64,000 nucleotides of DNA, taken from Comamonadaceae bacterium OS-4. GTDB taxonomy: Bacteria; Pseudomonadota; Gammaproteobacteria; Burkholderiales; Burkholderiaceae_C. A program made the translations under genes and the position numbers. Positions 25,727 to 35,175 of this stretch are shown piece after piece. Below the pieces are notes generated by a model. It did not search any database. It was not told the origin of the DNA and was given only the letters and a program-made list of their open reading frames with translations. Location of the stretch: positions 1,510,501 through 1,574,500 of the forward strand of contig AP026970.1 of NCBI GenBank assembly GCA_027924025.1, written 5' to 3'. Numbering within the stretch: the first letter of the stretch is position 1; every line of letters starts with the position of its first letter.

Positions 25727-26878
25727 ATGTCCGACCAAAGCACCCTTGCCGCCGGCAAACAGCCCCAGGCTGCACGCCGCCAATTTATGAAGAATTCGGC
25801 GGTAGCCCTTGCTAGCGCTGCGCTGCCTGCTGTCAATTTTGCACAAACAGTGCCTGCTGCTGAACGCCAATTCAGCCCCAAGCCCGCTGCCTGGCGCACC
25901 TTTGAGGTGACTACCCGCGTCGACATTGCCAAGCCCCAAGGCGCTACCCGTTTGTGGTTGCCCGTGCCCTCCATCAACAGCGAGTGGCAGCAGTCCTTGG
26001 AAAGCAGCTACTCCAGCAACGGCAGCGCCCGCATGGAAGACGACAACGCCACCGGCGCCCGCATGCTGTTTGTGGACTTTGCGGCCGACCAGGCCAAGCC
26101 CTTTGTGGAGCTGACCAGCCGCATCCGCACCCGCAGCCGCGCGCAAGACTGGAGCCAGAAAACCGCCGTGGCGGAAGATGCCGCCACCCTGAAATACTGG
26201 ACCCAGCCTACCGCCTTGCTGCCCCTGGATGGCATCGTGCGCACCACCGCACAAGAAGCCACCCGCGGCGCCAAGACCGATGTGGAAAAGGTGCAAAAGA
26301 TTTACGACTGGATCGTGACCAACACCTACCGCGAACCCAAGGTGCGCGGCTGCGGTGAAGGCGATATCAAAACGATGTTGGAGACCAACAACCTGGGCGG
26401 CAAGTGTGCCGATTTGAACGCCTTGTTTGTGGGCCTGTGCCGCGCGGCCGGCGTGCCCGCGCGTGATGTGTATGGCCTGCGGGTGGCGCCCAGTGCGTTC
26501 GGCTACCGCGAGTTGGGTGGCAACTCTGCCAGCCTCAAGGGTGCGCAGCACTGCCGTGCCGAGGTCTACCTCAAAGGCTACGGCTGGGTGGGCATGGACC
26601 CCGCCGACGTGGCCAAGGTCATGCGCCAGGAGACCCCGGAGTGGATCAAGTCCGCCAGCAACCCGCTGGTCGCGCCCGTTAACAAGGGCTTGTTTGGCGG
26701 CTGGGAAGGCAACTGGATGGCCTACAACATGGCCCACGACGTGGCATTGCCCCAGTCCAGCGGCTCTAAGCTGGGCTTCTTGATGTACCCCACCGCCGAG
26801 ACAGCCGCTGGCCGCCTCGACTCCTACGCGCCGGACGACTTCAAGTACCAGATCAGCGCCAAAGAGTTGGCGGCGTAA
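25727..26878 (+). CDS. Tat-exported transglutaminase-like domain protein
   Basis: 383 residues. The N-terminus ARRQFMKNSAVALASAALPA is a textbook twin-arginine signal (RRxFMK). The transglutaminase/protease-like core has the Cys in GGKCADLNALFVGLCRAAGVPARDVYG, the His in GAQHCRAEVYL and the Asp in GWVGMDPADV. Bacterial members are often peptidases or act on cell-wall peptides. The start is supported by the RBS GGGAGA at 25714-25719. It diverges from dinG across about 140 bp. Confidence 0.9.
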   Translation: MSDQSTLAAGKQPQAARRQFMKNSAVALASAALPAVNFAQTVPAAERQFSPKPAAWRTFEVTTRVDIAKPQGATRLWLPVPSINSEWQQSLESSYSSNGSARMEDDNATGARMLFVDFAADQAKPFVELTSRIRTRSRAQDWSQKTAVAEDAATLKYWTQPTALLPLDGIVRTTAQEATRGAKTDVEKVQKIYDWIVTNTYREPKVRGCGEGDIKTMLETNNLGGKCADLNALFVGLCRAAGVPARDVYGLRVAPSAFGYRELGGNSASLKGAQHCRAEVYLKGYGWVGMDPADVAKVMRQETPEWIKSASNPLVAPVNKGLFGGWEGNWMAYNMAHDVALPQSSGSKLGFLMYPTAETAAGRLDSYAPDDFKYQISAKELAA

Positions 26879-26914
26879 CAGGTACCTCAAACCCCTCGTT
26901 TCGCAGCATTGCCC

Positions 26915-28666
26915 ATGACCATACCCCGCGCACTGTTGGAGTTCGGTGATCCGCATCACAGTGGCCAGCCTGCCACCAAATTGGCTTTTGGCGAGCCGCA
27001 GCAGGTGCTGGTGGCCCACACCCTGGATGATGTGCGGCCGGTGCTGGAACAAGTGGATGCGCTGAGCCGTGAGGGGCTGTGGTGTGTGGGCTATATGCGT
27101 TATGAGGCGGCGCCGGCTTTTGATGCGGCGCTGCAGGTGCACGCAGCCGAGGGGCCTTTGGTGTGGTTTGGTGTCCATGCGCAGCCCTTGGCTGACGCTG
27201 ATGTGGCGCTGCCCAGCGCGCCCGAGCCGCATGTGAAGTGGACTCCGCGTATCAGCCGTAAGGCCTTTGATGCCAACATGGCGCGCATCCACGCAGCCAT
27301 TGCCGCCGGGGACTTTTATCAGCTGAACTACACGGCTCAGCTCGAGGCGCCTTTTGCGTCCTTAGAGGGCAGTGCCTTGGCGTATTTTGCGGCCCTGCGC
27401 CGCTCGCAACCGCGGGGCTATGGCGCGTTCATTGACACCGGTGAAGAGCAGGTGCTCTCGGTCTCGCCAGAGCTGTTTTTTGACTGGGACGGCACCCGAA
27501 TCCTGGGCCGCCCGATGAAGGGCACCGCCGCCCGAGGTGCCAACCCGCAAGAAGACGCAGCCAATGCCGAGCGCTTGCGCAGCACCCCCAAAGAGCAGGC
27601 TGAAAACGTGATGATTGTGGATTTGATCCGCAACGACCTCTCTCGCGTGGCAGAGCCATTCAGCGTCAAAGTGCCGCGGCTGTTTCATCTGGAGGCACTG
27701 CCCACCGTGTGGCAGATGACTTCAGACGTTATGGCCACCACCCGGGCGGGCACGCGCCTGTGGGATGTGTTTGAGGCCTTGTTTCCCTGCGGCTCGGTCA
27801 CCGGTGCACCCAAAGTGCAGGCCATGCGCCAGATCAAGGCGCTGGAGCCGGATGCCCGCGGCGTCTATTGCGGGGCCGTGGGGGTGGTGCGGCCGGGCGG
27901 ACATGCTACCTTCAACGTGCCTATCCGCACCGTTACGCTGCGTGGCGGGACTGCACGCTGTGGCATCGGCAGCGGTATTACCTTCGATGCGCAAGCCGAG
28001 GGCGAGTGGCAAGAGTGGCGCAGCAAGCGCATGTTTTTGGAGCGCGCCAGCCAGCCCTTCGAAGTGTTGGAGACCTTGGCCCTGCGGGATGGCGTTTTCC
28101 AGCACTTGCCTTTGCACTTGCAGCGCATGGCGCAGGCGGCCGCGCATTTCGGCTATTCGTGGAGCGAGGCCTTGGCCCAGAAGGCCCTGGCCCCTCTGGC
28201 GCAAGCCCGCCCGGCCGGTGCGTGGCGGGTGCGCCTGCTGCTGCAGCCCGGTGGGCAGTGCACTGCCGAGGCGTTTGCGCTGCCTGATTCCCCACAGCCG
28301 GTCCGGCTGCAACTGGCAGACCGGCCCATGGCCGACGCACAGGGCGAGTTTGTGCGTTTCAAAACGACGCGCCGCGCGCACTACGATGCCTTTACCCCTG
28401 TAGACCCGGCGGTGTTTGACACGGTGCTGTTCAACAGCGCTGGCGAGGTGACCGAGTGCACCCGGGGCAACATCGCCATCAAGCTGGGCGGCCGTTGGGT
28501 CACCCCGCCGCTGGTCTGCGGATTGCTGCCCGGCATCGGCCGGCAAGTCTGGCTGGCCGAGGGCCGCTTGGTGGAGCAAGTGGTGCACACCACCCAGCTC
28601 GTAGAGGCTGAGGGCCTGGCCTTTATCAACAGCCTGCGAGGCTGGCTGGATGCCGAGCTGGTTTAG
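26915..28666 (+). CDS. pabB: Aminodeoxychorismate synthase component I fused to 4-amino-4-deoxychorismate lyase
   Basis: 583-residue fusion making p-aminobenzoate for folate. The PabB half (about 1-355) shows FYQLNYTAQL, GRPMKGTAARGANPQED, EQAENVMIVDLIRNDLSRV and FPCGSVTGAPKVQAM. The PabC half (about 370-583) is a class IV aminotransferase-fold lyase with FETLALRDGVFQHLPLHLQRM, the lysine in FVRFKTTRRAHYD and NSAGEVTECTRGNIAI. The amidotransferase PabA is not adjacent. ATG 26915 preferred over TTG 26909. Its stop overlaps the start of the next gene by 17 bp. Confidence 0.94.
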   Translation: MTIPRALLEFGDPHHSGQPATKLAFGEPQQVLVAHTLDDVRPVLEQVDALSREGLWCVGYMRYEAAPAFDAALQVHAAEGPLVWFGVHAQPLADADVALPSAPEPHVKWTPRISRKAFDANMARIHAAIAAGDFYQLNYTAQLEAPFASLEGSALAYFAALRRSQPRGYGAFIDTGEEQVLSVSPELFFDWDGTRILGRPMKGTAARGANPQEDAANAERLRSTPKEQAENVMIVDLIRNDLSRVAEPFSVKVPRLFHLEALPTVWQMTSDVMATTRAGTRLWDVFEALFPCGSVTGAPKVQAMRQIKALEPDARGVYCGAVGVVRPGGHATFNVPIRTVTLRGGTARCGIGSGITFDAQAEGEWQEWRSKRMFLERASQPFEVLETLALRDGVFQHLPLHLQRMAQAAAHFGYSWSEALAQKALAPLAQARPAGAWRVRLLLQPGGQCTAEAFALPDSPQPVRLQLADRPMADAQGEFVRFKTTRRAHYDAFTPVDPAVFDTVLFNSAGEVTECTRGNIAIKLGGRWVTPPLVCGLLPGIGRQVWLAEGRLVEQVVHTTQLVEAEGLAFINSLRGWLDAELV

Positions 28667-29789
28667 CCATTTGCGGTTCCCTGGCAACTGGCTCAGGCGC
28701 AGCGGTGCTGCGCTGGCTGCGTTTGTTTGTTTATGGGCGGGATACGCTGCAGCGCAGCCCGGTTCCGCGGTGATGGCACCTGCCAAACCGGCCTGGGTCA
28801 ACGTGCCACGGATTCAGGGACATTTGGTGGCGGCCGATGTGGGGCTGGTGATCAACAGCAACGACCCGAATTCGGTCGCGGTGGGCGAGTATTACGCCCG
28901 GCAGCGCGGCATCCCGCCCGAGCAAGTGGTGCGCGTGGCGCTGCCGGTTCGTCCGACCCTGACTGCCGCAGAGTTTGAGCAGTTCAACGCCCAGGTCAAA
29001 GCCGCCATGGGGCCTCAGGTGCAAGCCTTGGCCTTGGCATGGGCCCAACCCTATGCGGTGGAATGCAACGCGATCACGGCTGCCTTGACTGTGGGGTACC
29101 AGCCTGAGTTGTGCAGCCAGACATGTGCCACGAGCCGCCCCTCGGTGCTGTTCAACCACCCCACGGTCCGGCCCTTTACGGACCTCGGGGTGCGCCCCAG
29201 CATGTTGCTGGCCGGGCGCACTGTGGCTCAGGCCACCGCGCTGATTGATCGTGGAGTGGCCGCCGACCGCCAGTTGGGCAAACGGGGGGTGGCGCCCGCC
29301 AGCGTGGTGCTGCTGCGCACCACGGATGTGGCGCGCAATGTGCGTGCCGCTTGGTACCCGCCTGTGCCGGCGATGGGCCAGCCCGATCCGCTGGTGCCCC
29401 TGGGCGCGCAGCTCCGGGTGCAAGACAGCACAGCAGAAAGCCCCGAGCGCGTGGTGCTGCTCCAGACCGGCGCAGTCCGGGTTGACAACCCGGCGGCCAT
29501 CGACTGGGTGCCCGGTGCGCTGGCGGACCATCTGACGTCGTATGGCGGGCAATTGCTCAACACTGGCGGCCAAATGACCGCGCTCGAATGGCTGGAGGCC
29601 GGCGCCACCGCGAGCTACGGCAGTGTGAGTGAACCCTGCAACCATTGGCAGAAGTTCCCGCACCCCCAAGTGCTCTTGCTGCACTACGTGCAAGGCGCGA
29701 CCGCGCTAGAGGCCTATTGGCGCAGCGTGGCGTGGCCCGCCCAAGGTGTGTTTGTCGGGGAACCTTTGGCCGCACCGTTTGGTCGATAA
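28650..29789 (+). CDS. TIGR03790-family exported protein
   Basis: 379 residues with an N-terminal hydrophobic signal (LAAFVCLWAGYAAA). The TIGR03790 pattern is visible: DVGLVINSNDPNSVAVGEYYARQRGIP near the N-terminus, ALALAWAQPYAVECNAITAALT, and the C-terminal GATASYGSVSEPCNHWQKFPHP. The family has no known activity; the His/Cys in the last motif could be catalytic. It starts inside the end of the pabBC gene (17-bp overlap), so it is probably translated from the same message, and is followed by the terminator 29790-29824. Confidence 0.88.
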   Translation: MPSWFSHLRFPGNWLRRSGAALAAFVCLWAGYAAAQPGSAVMAPAKPAWVNVPRIQGHLVAADVGLVINSNDPNSVAVGEYYARQRGIPPEQVVRVALPVRPTLTAAEFEQFNAQVKAAMGPQVQALALAWAQPYAVECNAITAALTVGYQPELCSQTCATSRPSVLFNHPTVRPFTDLGVRPSMLLAGRTVAQATALIDRGVAADRQLGKRGVAPASVVLLRTTDVARNVRAAWYPPVPAMGQPDPLVPLGAQLRVQDSTAESPERVVLLQTGAVRVDNPAAIDWVPGALADHLTSYGGQLLNTGGQMTALEWLEAGATASYGSVSEPCNHWQKFPHPQVLLLHYVQGATALEAYWRSVAWPAQGVFVGEPLAAPFGR

Positions 29790-29824
29790 AAAAAGGAGCA
29801 CATGCATAGCACGCGCTCCTTTTT
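29790..29824 (+). terminator. Terminator behind the TIGR03790 gene
   Basis: AAAAAGGAGC (29790-29799) pairs with GCTCCTTTTT (29815-29824) around a 15-base loop. It begins at the stop codon of the upstream gene. The A-rich arm makes it usable in both directions. Confidence 0.7.
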
Positions 29825-29894
29825 GTCAGAACTTGAGGACGCTTTGATCTAGCGTCTGTCCTTGTGGGTGTGTTTTACGCTTTTCGTCTTGGTC

Positions 29895-30437
29895 TTATTT
29901 GCTCTTGCGGCGCCGAGCAATCATGCCCAGCATCCCCAAACCAGCCAACAACATGGCATAGGTTTCTGGTTCTGGAACGGCTGTGACTTCCATAACACCG
30001 TACTGGGGGCCGGCATAGCTAGAAACGTTGGCTAGGTCGTTCCACTGACCATGGCTGTAGGTGTGGACATAGTCTTCGTTACCACCCACGTTATTGGGTT
30101 CGCCGCCAGCCCAGTTGGTGTAGGTCAAGGCATCGCCGTTAGACCAAGCGAAAGTCGCTGCGCCAGGTGCAGTGCGTTGGAGGCCGATCCACAGGGTTTT
30201 TGTACTGCCCCAAGTGGAAATCAAGAAGTTGTTTTCAGCAGCGTTATTCACCGCAACCAAATGTCCGCCGTTGGCGACAGCAAAGGCTTCGCTGGCAGTC
30301 CAATTGTCAGACGACAAAAGGCTGTAGGTCTTACCGCCGTAGGTTGCGGTATCCAATACGCTGATAGCAGCTTGAGAAGTGGTGGCGGCCACGAGTGCCA
30401 TGGCACAGAAAGCTGCTTTTGCAAAAAATTTAGACAT
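29895..30437 (-). CDS. PEP-CTERM sorted C-type lectin domain protein
   Basis: 180-residue exported protein. A signal peptide (MSKFFAKAAFCAMALVAATTSQA) is followed by a C-type lectin-like domain (about 30-150: YSLLSSDNWTASEAFAVANGGHLVAVNNAAEN, LWIGLQR, WAGGEPNNVGGNEDYVHTYSHGQWND) and a PEP-CTERM tail (VPEPETYAMLLAGLGMLGM then RRRK). Known PEP-CTERM proteins are cut by exosortase and placed on the surface or in exopolysaccharide. The EPN motif hints at a mannose-type, calcium-dependent site. Start at 30437 supported by the RBS GGGGAG. Base use is less GC-rich than that of its neighbours. Confidence 0.92.
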   Translation of the reverse strand: MSKFFAKAAFCAMALVAATTSQAAISVLDTATYGGKTYSLLSSDNWTASEAFAVANGGHLVAVNNAAENNFLISTWGSTKTLWIGLQRTAPGAATFAWSNGDALTYTNWAGGEPNNVGGNEDYVHTYSHGQWNDLANVSSYAGPQYGVMEVTAVPEPETYAMLLAGLGMLGMIARRRKSK

Positions 30438-30563
30438 GAAAGCTCCCCAAATGTTTGTGGAACTCCAGTTTTCAGGGAAGGGGGTGTTCACGCAATAGTC
30501 CGTTAGAGCTAGATTCCATGGTTTTTTCAGAACGCGCCAAACTATCGTGTTCAATAGGGCTGT

Positions 30564-31643
30564 ATGCATAGTTCATCCTCCCCTGCACTGACCGACCTGA
30601 TGCGTGCTCCCGCACGCGAAGTTCCGGTGACGGTGGCTCTCATTGCGCTGAACGTCTTGGTGTTTGTGGCACTGGCCGCCGCCGGTGGCGGTTGGTGGCA
30701 TGCAGGGCGGGGCGTGCAACTTGATTGGGGGGCCAACTTCGCCCCGGCCACCCAAGACGGCCAGTGGTGGCGTTTGGGCAGCGCCATGTTTATTCACTTT
30801 GGCATTTGGCATCTGTTGCTCAACATGTGGGCCTTGTGGGATATCGGCCGCTTGTTGGAGGGTTTGCTCGGGCGCTGGCGATTCGCCTTGCTCTATCTCG
30901 GGGCCGGGGTCTGCGGGAATCTGGTGTCTTTGGTGGTGCAGGGCAACCGGGCGGTGTCTGGCGGTGCTTCAGGCGCCGTGTTTGGCCTGTATGGCGCCTT
31001 GCTGGTTTTTTTGTGGGTGGAGCGCAAACAAGTGGAGGCCGGGGAATTCCGCTGGCTATTCGGCGGGGCGCTGGGCTTCTCGGTGCTGATGCTGGGCTTG
31101 GGTTGGTTCATGCCGGGCATCGACAACGCGGCGCATGGCGGCGGCCTGCTGGCGGGCATGTTGTGGGCAGGGCTCTTGCTGCGACCCTGGACGGCGAGTA
31201 GCTCCGCAGCCGGATTGCGGCCGGGGCTGTCGGCCACGCTGCTCGTGGCTGCGGTCGTCTTGTTGGGCCTGGTGTTGCCAGAGCCTGCCTACCGCTTTGG
31301 TGAAGAGGTCAAAGCGCGCCAGAGCATTCAACGTTTCATTTCTGACGATGAACGCATCCATGAGCATTGGAATTCGATATTGAATGATGTGCAGAAAAAC
31401 AGCGCGTCGTTTGAGTCCATCGCCGGACGGATGGATGCGGAAGTGGTGCAACCCTATCGCCAGAGCTTTGAGGATTTGATGCGCGCCTCCCCCGAGAGTG
31501 CAGCGCCCTCAGCCGCCACGCTGGCCAACTTGCAGGCCTATGCCGCCCAAAAAGCCTCCCAAGCCCAGAAGCAGGTCGATGCCCTGCGCCAAGGCAACAA
31601 GCCGGAGCTGCCGGCTATAGAGCCCCCCAGCGAGACACGTTAA
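30564..31643 (+). CDS. Rhomboid-family intramembrane serine protease
   Basis: 359 residues. The rhomboid core (about 20-210, six helices) has HFGIWHLLLNMWALWDIG (His and Asn), the catalytic serine in SGGASGAVFGLYGALL, and the histidine in MPGIDNAAHGGGLLAGML. A soluble C-terminal tail of about 140 residues, predicted helical (AYAAQKASQAQKQVDAL), is added. It cleaves transmembrane substrates, unknown here. It converges with the RluA-type gene 3 bp away. Confidence 0.93.
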   Translation: MHSSSSPALTDLMRAPAREVPVTVALIALNVLVFVALAAAGGGWWHAGRGVQLDWGANFAPATQDGQWWRLGSAMFIHFGIWHLLLNMWALWDIGRLLEGLLGRWRFALLYLGAGVCGNLVSLVVQGNRAVSGGASGAVFGLYGALLVFLWVERKQVEAGEFRWLFGGALGFSVLMLGLGWFMPGIDNAAHGGGLLAGMLWAGLLLRPWTASSSAAGLRPGLSATLLVAAVVLLGLVLPEPAYRFGEEVKARQSIQRFISDDERIHEHWNSILNDVQKNSASFESIAGRMDAEVVQPYRQSFEDLMRASPESAAPSAATLANLQAYAAQKASQAQKQVDALRQGNKPELPAIEPPSETR

Positions 31644-31646
31644 ACC

Positions 31647-32573
31647 TTAATGCGCTGGAGGCGCTTCTGCCAAAGGCATCAGGGTGCGCCGGCTGTCAAA
31701 TGTGCGCTTTGCGCCGCTCAGCGGATCTGTGAACTCCAAGGTGCGGGCCAGTAACTGCAAGGGGCGTCGGAAATCGTTGGCGCCCTCGGGCGTGAGGACG
31801 GGGTAGATGCCATCAAACAAGAGCGGCAAGCCCAAGGCGTGCATATGCACCCGCAGTTGGTGGCGCTGTCCGGTCAGCGGCTGCAAGCGGTAGCGGGCCC
31901 AGGGGCCTGCCACTTCCAGCGGCGCAATGTCGGTGATGGCGTTGACCTCGCCCGGCACCTCGGCTTGCTGCATGAAATGAAGGGCGTCACCGATGCGGCT
32001 TTCGCGGTGCAGCGGCCAGGGCAGGTCGGGGTTCCAGGGGGCGACGCATTCGTAAGTCTTGTGCACCAACCGGTCGCGGAACAAGGCCTGGTAGGCATTA
32101 CGACTGGCCGCCTGGACCGAAAACATCACCAGCCCGGCCGTGTCTTTGTCGATCCGGTGGATGGGGGAAAGCTCGGGCAGGTCTAGACGTTGCTGCAAAC
32201 GGGCCAACACTGTTTCACGCACATGTTTGCCGCTGGGGACCACCGGCAGAAAGTGCGGCTTGTCGACCACCAGCAAATGCGCGTCCTGCCAGATCACCTC
32301 TTCCTGAAACGGGATGACGGGCTCGTCCGGCACCTCGCGGTAGTAGTACAGGCGGCGGCCCGGGGTGGCGGTATCGCTGGCAGAGGCGGTTATGCCGTCT
32401 CCATCGGTGATATCGCCCGCATCCAGGCGCTGACGCCACACCGCTTCCGGCAACGCAGGAAAGCGGTGGGTCAAAAAAGCCAGCAGGCCGGGCCAGGGGC
32501 CGCCAGCCACCACCACACTACTCGGCCGTACGCCGTGCCGGGCCGCGGGAGCCAAAGGCCGTGCGCGGGCCAT
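31647..32573 (-). CDS. RluA-family pseudouridine synthase
   Basis: 308-residue enzyme converting uridine to pseudouridine in RNA. The catalytic motif ELSPIHRIDKDTAGLVMFS contains the essential Asp (HRID). LTGQRHQLRVHMHALGLPLLFD is the second conserved block. The N-terminal part WRQRLDAGDITDGDGI resembles a reduced S4-like region. I cannot tell which RNA site is modified. The ATG at 32573 lies 14 bp behind the trmB stop, so the pair is co-transcribed. Confidence 0.9.
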   Translation of the reverse strand: MARARPLAPAARHGVRPSSVVVAGGPWPGLLAFLTHRFPALPEAVWRQRLDAGDITDGDGITASASDTATPGRRLYYYREVPDEPVIPFQEEVIWQDAHLLVVDKPHFLPVVPSGKHVRETVLARLQQRLDLPELSPIHRIDKDTAGLVMFSVQAASRNAYQALFRDRLVHKTYECVAPWNPDLPWPLHRESRIGDALHFMQQAEVPGEVNAITDIAPLEVAGPWARYRLQPLTGQRHQLRVHMHALGLPLLFDGIYPVLTPEGANDFRRPLQLLARTLEFTDPLSGAKRTFDSRRTLMPLAEAPPAH

Positions 32574-32587
32574 GGGGCAGACCTTGC

Positions 32588-33376
32588 TTAGATGCGCTCG
32601 AACACGACGTCCCACACGCCGTGGCCGAGCTTGATGCCGCGGTTCTCAAACTTGGTGAGGGGGCGGTAGTGCGGCTTAGGCGAGTAGCCCGCCAATTCGG
32701 GGTGCGTGGGCAGGGCGCGGTTTTTGAGCTTGGGCTCAGCGCTCAACACTTCCAGAATCTGCTGGGCATAGGGCTCCCAGTCGGTGGCCGCGTGCAGGTA
32801 ACCGCCGGGCTTGAGGCGGGCCGCCAGCTTGGCGATCAGTGGGCTTTGGATCAAGCGGCGCTTGTTGTGCTTGGTTTTGTGCCAAGGGTCGGGGAAGAAA
32901 ATGTGCACGCCGTCCAGGCAGGCCAGCGGCAGCATATGGTCAATCACCTCCACCGCATCGTGGTTGCAAATCCGGATGTTGGGGATGTTGTTTTCACCGA
33001 TGCGCTTGAGCAAAGCGCCGACCCCGGGTTCGTGCACCTCGCAGCACAAGAAATTGGTACCGGGCAGGGTGAGTGCAATTTGAGCGGTGGCTTCGCCCAT
33101 GCCGAAACCGATTTCCAGAACGACCGGGCGTTGGGCGTCTGAAGGGGCTCCAGCCCCCGCTGCACCTTCAAAGGTTGCTCCGAAGTTGAGAGCAGAAGGC
33201 TGGTAAGGAACTAGAAACTGTGGGCCCAGCTCCGCCATGGCGCGCTCTTGTCCACTGCCCATGCGGCCTGCGCGCTTCACAAAGCTCTTGATGGTACGCA
33301 TGAAGGGCTTGGCAGCGTCCTCCGTGTGGGGAAGGGTTTCATCCGATTCGGGCTGGGGAGATTGAGGGTTCGTCAT
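32588..33376 (-). CDS. trmB: tRNA (guanine(46)-N7)-methyltransferase
   Basis: 262-residue SAM-dependent enzyme making m7G46 in the tRNA variable loop. [17 protein letters not shown] is the SAM site. [23 protein letters not shown] is the TrmB signature and [17 protein letters not shown] the C-terminal T/GxxGxG-type block. The N-terminal ~45 residues are a variable tail ([18 protein letters not shown]). Confidence 0.96.
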   Translation of the reverse strand: MTNPQSPQPESDETLPHTEDAAKPFMRTIKSFVKRAGRMGSGQERAMAELGPQFLVPYQPSALNFGATFEGAAGAGAPSDAQRPVVLEIGFGMGEATAQIALTLPGTNFLCCEVHEPGVGALLKRIGENNIPNIRICNHDAVEVIDHMLPLACLDGVHIFFPDPWHKTKHNKRRLIQSPLIAKLAARLKPGGYLHAATDWEPYAQQILEVLSAEPKLKNRALPTHPELAGYSPKPHYRPLTKFENRGIKLGHGVWDVVFERI

Positions 33377-33470
33377 GGCGGCAAGAGCACGTAAGCAGGG
33401 CCTGCATTGTAGGCAGTCAGGCGCGACATCGGTAATTTGAGAAATATCAAATACCGCTTAAAAATCTTTT

Positions 33471-33499
33471 TAAACAAATTTGATAAATATACGTATAAT
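33471..33499 (+). promoter_or_regulatory. Sigma70-type promoter of the chemoreceptor gene
   Basis: TAAACA (33471-33476), 17 bp, then a perfect -10 TATAAT (33494-33499) in an A/T-rich island that stands out from the GC-rich surroundings. The start codon is about 80 bp downstream. Confidence 0.55.
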
Positions 33500-33581
33500 T
33501 AAACACATAGTCTGACGAAAGTCACCGTCTCCGCACCGTCGCGGGCTGTCCGCGCGGCGTGGTACTCAAGAGGGAAACGAG

Positions 33582-35141
33582 ATGTTCAAGTCTTTGCGCT
33601 GGGTAATGTCGCTTTTGGGGGCTATTGGCGTTGTCGCCGCGATGGCAGTTGCCGCCCAGGGCTACCACTTCATTCAGCAGTTGGACGCCTCTGCGCAGAA
33701 GGTCTATGCAGGGAAAGATGTGGTGGCCGATATTTTGCCGCCCCCGATGTATTTGATCGAGACCCGGCTAGTTTTATCGCTCATGCTGGACGGGAGCATG
33801 TCTGCAGCAGACGGTAAAAAGCGCTTCGAAGAGCTGGCCGCCGAATACGATCAGCGGGTGGAGTTCTGGAAAAAGAACCCGCCCTTCGGCCTGGAGGCCA
33901 AACTCTTGGGTGAGCAGCACAGAGCAGCGCAGGTTTTCTTGGCAGCGGCCCGCAGCCAAGTGGTCGAGCCTTTCGTTGCAGGCAAGTCCGATGTGGCGCG
34001 CACTAATTTGCCCGCGGTCCATGCTTTGTACCAGCAGCACCGGGCCGGTGTGGACGCCACGGTGGTGGACGCCAATGCGTTTGCCGCCAGCTCCATGCAA
34101 GCGTTTGACGCCATGCACGCCTTCAGCGTGACTGCCATGGTGGCGACCGCCTTGGTGGCTGCAGCGGTGGTGTTCGTGGTGTACCGGCTGGTGCTAGCCA
34201 GTATCCAAAAACCGGTGCGTGGCAGCACCGAGGCGGCCAAGTTGATTGCTGCGGGCGATTTGGCCACCCATGTGGCCTTGGACCCGGGGCGCACAGACAG
34301 CTTGGGAGCGCTGCAAGAGGCGCTGCAAACCATGCGCGAAGGCCTCAACAGCACCGTATCGTCGGTGCGTTTGGTGGCAGACAACGTGTCCAACGCCAGC
34401 GCCGAAATTGCGCAAGGCAACCACGACTTGTCCGCCCGGACCGAGAGCCAGGCCAGTGCTCTGGAGGAGACCGCCGCTTCCATGGAAGAGCTGACGTCCG
34501 TGGTGAATCAAAATGCCCAAGCGGCCCAGCAGGCTGAGCGGCTCGCCCAGCAAGCCGCCGAGGTCGCCGAACGCGGCGGTGCCGCCGTAGGGCAGGTGGT
34601 GGCGACCATGAAAGGCATCAACGACTCGTCCCGCGAAATCGCAGGCATTGTGAGCGTGATTGAAGCCATCGCGTTTCAAACCAATATCCTGGCCTTGAAT
34701 GCCGCCGTCGAAGCGGCCCGGGCCGGCGAGCAAGGCCGCGGCTTTGCGGTGGTGGCCTCGGAGGTGCGTTCGCTGGCAGGCCGCAGTGCGGTAGCCGCCA
34801 AAGAAATCAAGGCCCTGATCGATGCCAGCGTAGACCGCGTGGCCCACGGCTCCACACTGGCCGACCAGGCCGGTGCCACGATGGACGATATGCTGCGTTC
34901 GACCCAGCAGGTCAGCACCTTGCTGACAGAAATCAGCGCGGCCAGCCGCGAGCAGTCCAGCGGGATCTCGCAAATCGGTGAGGTCGTCAGTCAGATGGAC
35001 CAAGTAACCCAACAAAACGCCGCGCTGGTGGAGGAAATTGCCGCCGCTGCCAGCAGCCTCAAGGTCCAGGCGGCGGAGCTGGTGCGCCAGATGTCGCAGT
35101 TCACGGTAGAAGGCGGGCACGAGGTACCGCGCCTGAGCTGA
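33582..35141 (+). CDS. Methyl-accepting chemotaxis protein (transmembrane chemoreceptor)
   Basis: 519-residue receptor. Helix TM1 is at about 8-28 ([19 protein letters not shown]). A periplasmic helical ligand domain (about 30-185) contains [20 protein letters not shown], a segment I have seen in many betaproteobacterial receptors. TM2 is at about 186-206, then a HAMP domain, then the signalling hairpin with tip [32 protein letters not shown] and methylation helices ([16 protein letters not shown]). It ends EVPRLS, with no aromatic docking pentapeptide. It is monocistronic and far from the chemosensory operon at 39734-47447. The ligand is unknown. Confidence 0.95.
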   Translation: MFKSLRWVMSLLGAIGVVAAMAVAAQGYHFIQQLDASAQKVYAGKDVVADILPPPMYLIETRLVLSLMLDGSMSAADGKKRFEELAAEYDQRVEFWKKNPPFGLEAKLLGEQHRAAQVFLAAARSQVVEPFVAGKSDVARTNLPAVHALYQQHRAGVDATVVDANAFAASSMQAFDAMHAFSVTAMVATALVAAAVVFVVYRLVLASIQKPVRGSTEAAKLIAAGDLATHVALDPGRTDSLGALQEALQTMREGLNSTVSSVRLVADNVSNASAEIAQGNHDLSARTESQASALEETAASMEELTSVVNQNAQAAQQAERLAQQAAEVAERGGAAVGQVVATMKGINDSSREIAGIVSVIEAIAFQTNILALNAAVEAARAGEQGRGFAVVASEVRSLAGRSAVAAKEIKALIDASVDRVAHGSTLADQAGATMDDMLRSTQQVSTLLTEISAASREQSSGISQIGEVVSQMDQVTQQNAALVEEIAAAASSLKVQAAELVRQMSQFTVEGGHEVPRLS

Positions 35142-35175
35142 CGGCCTGTGCAGCCCGGGTTGCTGCAGACCGGTG

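Noticed and set aside
25589-27292. The very long minus-strand open frame continuing upstream of dinG
   Set aside because: It lies antisense to the transglutaminase-like gene and pabBC, both of which show clear family motifs on the plus strand. The translated sequence is low-complexity without homology-like features.
17366-29853. Identical 13-mer GCTTTGATCTAGC at 17366-17378 and 29841-29853, both behind genes
   Set aside because: In a 64-kb sequence many 13-mer coincidences are expected by chance. The second copy happens to lie in a small hairpin (GACGCT/AGCGTC), but no shared extension supports a common element.
30510-30540. Possible sigma54 promoter (TGGCGCG) before the PEP-CTERM gene
   Set aside because: PEP-CTERM genes are often sigma54-dependent, so I looked. 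The -24-like TGGC is present but there is no GC at the -12 spacing.
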